This document shows, in pieces, positions 6,355 to 10,466 of a DNA stretch of 10,466 bases. Each line of letters starts with the position of its first letter. Within the stretch, counting starts at the first letter, position 1. Origin of the DNA: Collinsella aerofaciens (GTDB lineage: Bacteria; Actinomycetota; Coriobacteriia; Coriobacteriales; Coriobacteriaceae); contig CAJMJM010000062.1 in the NCBI GenBank assembly GCA_905213725.1, forward strand, positions 1 through 10,466, read 5' to 3'. Under the pieces are notes generated by a model. That model was given only the letters and a program-made list of their open reading frames with translations. It searched no databases and had not been told where the DNA came from. The translations under genes and the position numbers were made by a program.

Positions 6355-6391
6355 AAAAAGGCGGGCCATCTCCCAAAAGAGATGACCCGCC
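6355..6391 (-). terminator. Intrinsic terminator of the pst operon
   Basis: On the minus strand, 6379-6391 and 6360-6372 form a 13-bp stem with one mismatch around a 6-nt loop, followed by TTTTT (6359-6355). It lies about 56 nt after the pstB stop codon, so the operon ends without a phoU gene. A 12-bp direct repeat AAAAGGCGGGCC (6332-6343 and 6356-6367) suggests part of the hairpin was duplicated. Confidence 0.88.
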
Positions 6392-6447
6392 TCTCCAATC
6401 AGTCCCGTGGCAACCGTGGCCGCCGCGGGCCTCAAGCATGTCCCGGA

Positions 6448-7316
<869 letters not shown>

Positions 7317-7320
<4 letters not shown>

Positions 7321-7505
7321 TCGGCCGTCATCTTCCTTGCCAGTTGCTTGCCCACAATGCGGGCGATTACGTTAAACAGCAGCACGCAAATCATCAGCAG
7401 TGCCGCGGTACCCCAAACGATCTGCTGGGCCTCGGGGCTGCCTTCGCCATAGATCTTGTAGATATGCTCGGCGAGCGTCTCACCGTGGCGGAACTCGTTC
7501 CAGGC
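7317..7505 (-). pseudogene. pstA: Severed 3' end of pstA (last 62 codons)
   Basis: Directly after the in-frame TGA at 7506-7508, the same frame stays open for 62 codons and ends with TGA at 7317-7319, overlapping the pstB start by 4 nt. The segment begins AWNEFRHGETLAEHIYK, matching the typical ETLAVHI region of PstA. It continues with a hydrophobic stretch (about VWGTAALLMICVLLFNVIARIVG) that is the last membrane helix, and ends RKMTAE. No frameshift is needed to join it to the upstream part. It has no good start site of its own, so it is probably not made unless the stop is read through. Confidence 0.85.
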
Positions 7506-8243
7506 TCAATTAGGGCTCGACAGGTTTAGGCTCAAGATGTTGAGGCGAACCGGCGAGCTCATGCCCGAGGTAAAGAGCAGCGCCGCGGCCTCGCCAAAGA
7601 CGCGGCCGGCCGAAAGCACGATGCCGGTCACGATAGCGGGCATGGCCTCGGGAATCAGGATGTGCAGCGTGGCCTCCCAGCGGGTGAGGCCCATGGCCAG
7701 GCACGCATCGCGCTGGGCCTGCGGCACGTCCTCGCGCGCCTGCTGGATCACGCGCACCAGAATGGGGATATTGAACATGGTGAGCGCGACGGCGCCGGAG
7801 ATGATGGAGTACTTCCAGCCCAGCTGCACCGAGAACACCAGAAAACCGAACATGCCGACAACGATGGAAGGCAGCGAGGACAGCGTCTCGATGGCGGTGG
7901 AGGCAATGTCGCGGACGGGTCCGTCGGGTGCGTACTCAACCAAAAAGACCGCGCCACCCAGGCTGATGGGCACCGAGATGATCAGGGTGATCAGCAGCAG
8001 GTAGAACGAGTCGAACAGCTGGTAGAGCACGCCGCCCTGCGTTCCGTTGGCGCGCGACGGCTCCGTGAGAAAGCCCGGCTGGAACAGCGTCGAGCTGCCC
8101 TCGAACAGGATATAGGCCACCATGGTGACGACGATGAGCATGACGATGGCGACGATCGCCGTCAACACGCCCGTGGCGAAGCGGTCCTGCTTTTGGACAC
8201 GCCCGAGCCTCGCCTCGTCGATGTGGATACGCGTGCTAGCCAC
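7506..8243 (-). CDS. pstA: Phosphate ABC transporter permease PstA, truncated by an in-frame stop
   Basis: The 245 residues made before the stop include an N-terminal membrane helix (about 23-47), further helices around 78-103, 120-140 and 146-165, and the cytoplasmic EAA loop (about 178-205, RDACLAMGLTRWEATLHILIP) that contacts PstB. This is followed by GRVFGEAAALLFTSG, typical of PstA. The frame stops at TGA (7506-7508) just after LNLSSPN. The full gene would be 308 codons (7317-8243), the normal PstA length; the lost part holds the last helix. The start is GTG at 8243, inside an 8-nt overlap with the pstC stop (GTGGCTAG), with AAGGGGG about 9 nt upstream. A nonsense mutation or an assembly error are both possible. 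If real, the importer is probably impaired. Confidence 0.92.
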   Translation of the reverse strand: MASTRIHIDEARLGRVQKQDRFATGVLTAIVAIVMLIVVTMVAYILFEGSSTLFQPGFLTEPSRANGTQGGVLYQLFDSFYLLLITLIISVPISLGGAVFLVEYAPDGPVRDIASTAIETLSSLPSIVVGMFGFLVFSVQLGWKYSIISGAVALTMFNIPILVRVIQQAREDVPQAQRDACLAMGLTRWEATLHILIPEAMPAIVTGIVLSAGRVFGEAAALLFTSGMSSPVRLNILSLNLSSPN

Positions 8244-9144
8244 GAGCCTTCGCCCCCTTGCGGCCGATAAGGTGGATGATCAGGATGAAGATGAGACTCA
8301 TGCCCATCAGCAGCAGGCCGAGCGCCCACAGAACATCGTCTTGGGCCGAGCCCTCGGCATAGACTGCCATGGACGTGGTGAGCGGGGTGGGGATGGGCGA
8401 AGCCGGCGACAGCAGCGACGTCGGCATGGCCTCGATGCCGCCGATGACCATGCGCACGGCGAGCGTCTCGCCAAAGGCGCGGGTCATGCCCAAGATAACC
8501 GCGGTCATGAGCGACGGCATGGCGGACTTGAGCACCACGTGCCAGATGGTCTGCCAGCGGGTGTAGCCCAGCGCGAGCGAGCCCTGGCGGTAGCCGTCGG
8601 GCACGGCGCGCAGGCCATCGACCGAAAGCGTGGTCATGGTCGGCAGGATCATGACGGCCAGCACGATGGCGCCGGGCAAGATGCCCAGGCCCGTGCTCAC
8701 GTGGAAAACGCTCTTCATAAGACCGACGACCACGTGAAAACCGATCAGGCCAAAGACGACCGAGGGGATGCCGGTCAAAAGCTCAATGAGCGGCTGAAAG
8801 ATCTTAGAGCCAAACTTAGGGCTAATCTCGACCGCAAAGATGGCAGAGCCGATGGCGATGGGCAGCGCGATAAGCGTGGAGAGCACCATGACCGCAAACG
8901 AGGTGACGATCAGGGGCAGGGCGCCGGTATAGGGCAGGCCGTTTTCGGCTGTGTTGGCCAGGTCCCACCTGGTGCCGGTGAAAAACTCGACGACCGAGAC
9001 GCCGTCCTTGACAAAAGCCGAGAGGCCCTTTTGGGCGACCATAAAGATGAGCGCGGCAACGACACGCGTCACGAGCGCTACGCACGCGCCCGTGACGCCC
9101 AGCCCCACGTTCTCAAGGTCGCGCTTTGGCAGCTGTTTTGCCAT
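8236..9144 (-). CDS. pstC: Phosphate ABC transporter permease PstC
   Basis: The 302-residue membrane protein pairs with PstA to form the phosphate channel. It has an N-terminal helix (about 14-37), several further helices (about 76-105, 118-142, 155-172, 208-232, 270-294) and the EAA loop near 184-212 (GYRQGSLALGYTRWQTIWHVVLKSAMP) followed by GMTRAFGETLAV, a PstC hallmark. The region FFTGTRWDLANTAENGLPYTGALPLIVTS matches the periplasmic loop of PstC proteins (FxxGxxW..). The ATG at 9144 lies 24 nt after the pstS stop with AAAGG 6 nt upstream, so it is part of the pst operon. The final codons overlap the pstA GTG start by 8 nt. Length and motifs are normal. Confidence 0.95.
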   Translation of the reverse strand: MAKQLPKRDLENVGLGVTGACVALVTRVVAALIFMVAQKGLSAFVKDGVSVVEFFTGTRWDLANTAENGLPYTGALPLIVTSFAVMVLSTLIALPIAIGSAIFAVEISPKFGSKIFQPLIELLTGIPSVVFGLIGFHVVVGLMKSVFHVSTGLGILPGAIVLAVMILPTMTTLSVDGLRAVPDGYRQGSLALGYTRWQTIWHVVLKSAMPSLMTAVILGMTRAFGETLAVRMVIGGIEAMPTSLLSPASPIPTPLTTSMAVYAEGSAQDDVLWALGLLLMGMSLIFILIIHLIGRKGAKARG

Positions 9145-9168
9145 TGCAAACCTTTCCGGGGCGATTAC

Positions 9169-10107
9169 TTATTTAGCAGAGACCTTGCCGCTGGCGTCCT
9201 TGACGACCTTCATGGCAGAGACGGGGATGAAGCCCTGCTCCTCGACGAGCTTGCCCTGGACGTCGTCGGAAAGCATGAACTCCAGGAAGGCCTTGGTGGC
9301 CTCGTCGGCGTCCTTGGAGCAGTACATGTGCTCGGTAGCCCAGATCTTGAAGGAGTCATCAGTGACATTCTTGCTCTTGGGCTCGACGCCCTCGACCTTG
9401 ATGGCGTTGAACTTGGAGTCATCGAAGTGCGAGAAGTCGAGGTAGGAGATGGCGTTATCGGTGCTGCCCATCTGAGTCTGGACGTCGCCGGACTTGTCGA
9501 GCTCGGCGTCGCCCTTAAAGTCGACGGTCTCGTCGCCAAAGACGGCGGCCTCGAAGGTGGCGCGGGTACCGGAGCCGGCCTTGCGGTTGAGGACGACGAT
9601 GGTGGCGTCGTCGCCGCCGACCTCCTTCCAGTTGGTAATCTGACCGGAGAAGATACCCTTGAGCTGCTCGAGGGACAGGTCGTCGACCTTGACGTGCTTG
9701 GAGACGACGGGGCCCATGCCCACGACGGCGACCTCGTGGTCGACGAGGTTCTTGACTTGATCGGCCTCAAGCTTGGTCTCGGCGAAGACGTCGGAGTTGC
9801 CGATGGTGACGGTGCCGGCGGCGACAGCGGTCAGGCCCTTGCCCGAACCGTTACCCGAGCCGGAGACGGAGACATCGGAGTTGGCGTCCATGAACTTCTC
9901 GGCAGCGGCCTCGACGAGAGCCTGGAACGAAGAGGCACCGTCGTAGGTCACCTCGCCGGAGACGGACTCGGCAGCAGCGGCGCTACCCTTGTCGGCGGCA
10001 TCGGATGCGCCGGAGCCGCCGCACCCAACGAGACCGAGACCGACGATGCTGGCAAGACCACCAGCGAGGCCGAGGAACTGACGACGAGAATAAGCCTGAT
10101 CGAGCAT
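9169..10107 (-). CDS. pstS: Phosphate-binding lipoprotein PstS
   Basis: This is the 312-residue extracytoplasmic phosphate receptor that feeds the PstCA permease. The N terminus carries a twin-arginine motif SRRQFLG (7-13), a hydrophobic stretch and the lipobox LVGC with the lipid-modified C29. It is therefore predicted to be a Tat-exported lipoprotein. The mature protein contains SGSGNGSGKGL (82-92) and NRKAGSGTR (174-182), which supply the serine, glycine and arginine contacts to phosphate seen in PstS. The C-terminal part (EFMLSDDVQGKLVEEQGFIPVS) is typical of the fold. The ATG at 10107 is chosen because AAAGGA lies 5 nt upstream and the Tat signal follows at once. In-frame ATGs at 10125 and 10197 have no ribosome binding site. 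It is the first gene of pstSCAB. Confidence 0.96.
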   Translation of the reverse strand: MLDQAYSRRQFLGLAGGLASIVGLGLVGCGGSGASDAADKGSAAAAESVSGEVTYDGASSFQALVEAAAEKFMDANSDVSVSGSGNGSGKGLTAVAAGTVTIGNSDVFAETKLEADQVKNLVDHEVAVVGMGPVVSKHVKVDDLSLEQLKGIFSGQITNWKEVGGDDATIVVLNRKAGSGTRATFEAAVFGDETVDFKGDAELDKSGDVQTQMGSTDNAISYLDFSHFDDSKFNAIKVEGVEPKSKNVTDDSFKIWATEHMYCSKDADEATKAFLEFMLSDDVQGKLVEEQGFIPVSAMKVVKDASGKVSAK

Positions 10108-10132
10108 GATCTTCCTTTCATACATGCGATTC

Positions 10133-10149
10133 GCGGGCACCCTGCCCGC
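10133..10149 (-). other. Hairpin in the pstS 5' leader
   Basis: GCGGGCA (10133-10139) pairs perfectly with TGCCCGC (10143-10149) around a 3-nt loop, about 25 nt upstream of the pstS start codon. A similar but shorter hairpin, CGGGC/GCCCG around AGT, lies at 10179-10191. They could affect mRNA stability or translation of pstS. No known riboswitch is recognised. Confidence 0.4.
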
Positions 10150-10218
10150 TTTGCTGTTTGGAAAGATACGGCCTCGATCGGGCAGTGCCCGCGCCAACTG
10201 CGGTTTTTTACGGGCATC

Positions 10219-10299
10219 TGATAGACCCTTACCGCAAGCGCAGCACGGCCTTTACAAACGAATAACAAACCCGCCGCCAAACATGGCCAGCCTTTTACA
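10219..10299 (-). promoter_or_regulatory. Possible phosphate-responsive promoter region of pstS
   Basis: On the + strand TTTACA occurs at 10251-10256 and 10294-10299, and ATAACA at 10262-10267. The pair at 10251 and 10262 has the 11-bp period of PhoP boxes described in Bacillus (TTHACA repeats). Read on the minus strand, CTATCA (10224-10219) about 26 bp downstream could be a -10 box without a good -35, as at activator-dependent promoters. This is weak and based on a distant phylum's consensus. Confidence 0.25.
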
Positions 10300-10380
10300 C
10301 CAATAAAAACAAAGTTGCGGTGAAATAGTTCCTGCTTGGCCATCAAATGGCCCATTCTAGGAACTATTCCACCGCAACTT
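10300..10380 (-). terminator. Large hairpin with T-rich tail downstream of the partial gene at the right edge
   Basis: Arms 10312-10333 and 10359-10380 are 22 nt long and complementary with a single mismatch. A second hairpin, GGCCAT/ATGGCC (10338-10343 with 10347-10352), nests in the loop. Read on the minus strand the stem is followed by TGTTTTTATTG, so it can act as a Rho-independent terminator. It lies 21 nt after the stop codon at 10402. The stem is longer than terminators usually need, so it may instead be a palindromic repeat that has taken on this role. Confidence 0.65.
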
Positions 10381-10401
10381 AGATTGGGAAACCGCGAGAC
10401 C

Positions 10402-10466
10402 TTAAAGCTCTAATTCATTCAAACGGAGGATCGCAACAATATAGATCTTGAGCGCCTGTTTAAGCT
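10402..10466 (-). CDS. C-terminal end of an unidentified minus-strand gene (partial)
   Basis: One minus-strand frame is open from the window edge to TAA at 10402-10404, giving 20 residues that end LRLNELEL. The mixed hydrophobic and charged composition is plausible for a protein C terminus, and the hairpin with T-rich tail just downstream supports a gene ending here. The other two minus-strand frames hit stops. Nothing identifies its function, and with 20 residues the open frame could be chance. Confidence 0.45.
   Translation of the reverse strand, partial: LKQALKIYIVAILRLNELEL

Noticed and set aside
7489..7508. TGA in pstA as selenocysteine or as a reassigned codon
   Set aside because: PstA is not a known selenoprotein. 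The short GGAACGAGTTCC palindrome after the TGA does not resemble a bacterial SECIS loop. The same frame ends with TGA at pstB, so TGA acts as a normal stop here.
10182..10207. Possible + strand terminator (GCAGT/ACTGC followed by TTTTTT)
   Set aside because: The stem is only 5 bp with a 10-nt loop, and no + strand gene ends nearby. The T run lies in the pstS leader region of the opposite strand.
8122..10221. A 699-codon open frame on the + strand
   Set aside because: It is antisense to pstA, pstC and pstS, and its translation is rich in Asp, Gly and His without a recognisable fold. The minus-strand genes carry clear family motifs.

Overview
The window is GC-rich bacterial chromosome with tightly packed genes. 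Codon usage, the twin-arginine lipoprotein PstS and the overall style suggest an actinobacterium, most likely a Coriobacteriia member such as Collinsella. That assignment is inference from sequence style, not from a marker gene. No rRNA, tRNA, CRISPR array, transposase or phage gene is visible.

Left part (1-2791, + strand) is a zinc/cadmium-type metal efflux unit. A consensus promoter drives an ArsR/SmtB-family metal sensor (91-456) and a 72-residue HMA metallochaperone (520-738). A terminator-like hairpin follows, then an HMA-less P1B-type ATPase (839-2791). The same 20-bp operator-like palindrome (ATATGA-N8-TCATAY) occurs twice before the sensor gene and once before the ATPase. This suggests one sensor controls both transcription units.

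Middle part (2792-3647). The intergenic space between convergent genes holds a 127-bp palindromic element with perfect 28-bp arms. Next comes a minus-strand DtxR/MntR-family regulator (3071-3460) whose upstream region carries repeated GGCTAAC/GTTAGCC half-sites. Two metal-sensing regulators of opposite type, one derepressed by metal and one normally activated by it, therefore sit about 3 kb apart.

From 3648 to 6284 (minus strand) a Uup-like ABC-F ATPase and a Cof-type HAD phosphatase form a two-gene operon with a 6-nt gap. It ends in a good intrinsic terminator.

From 6355 to 10107 (minus strand) lies the high-affinity phosphate importer operon pstS-pstC-pstA-pstB, ending in an intrinsic terminator with no phoU. 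The pstA reading frame is interrupted by an in-frame TGA at 7506-7508. The remaining 62 codons stay open, still encode the last membrane helix, and end in the usual ATGA overlap with pstB. This is a nonsense mutation, or an assembly error, in an otherwise intact operon.

The right edge holds the pstS upstream region, a 69-nt hairpin with a minus-strand T-rich tail, and the last 20 codons of an unidentified minus-strand gene. I see no clearly new multi-gene system. The best leads are the three-site metal operator set, the interrupted pstA, and the two large palindromes.
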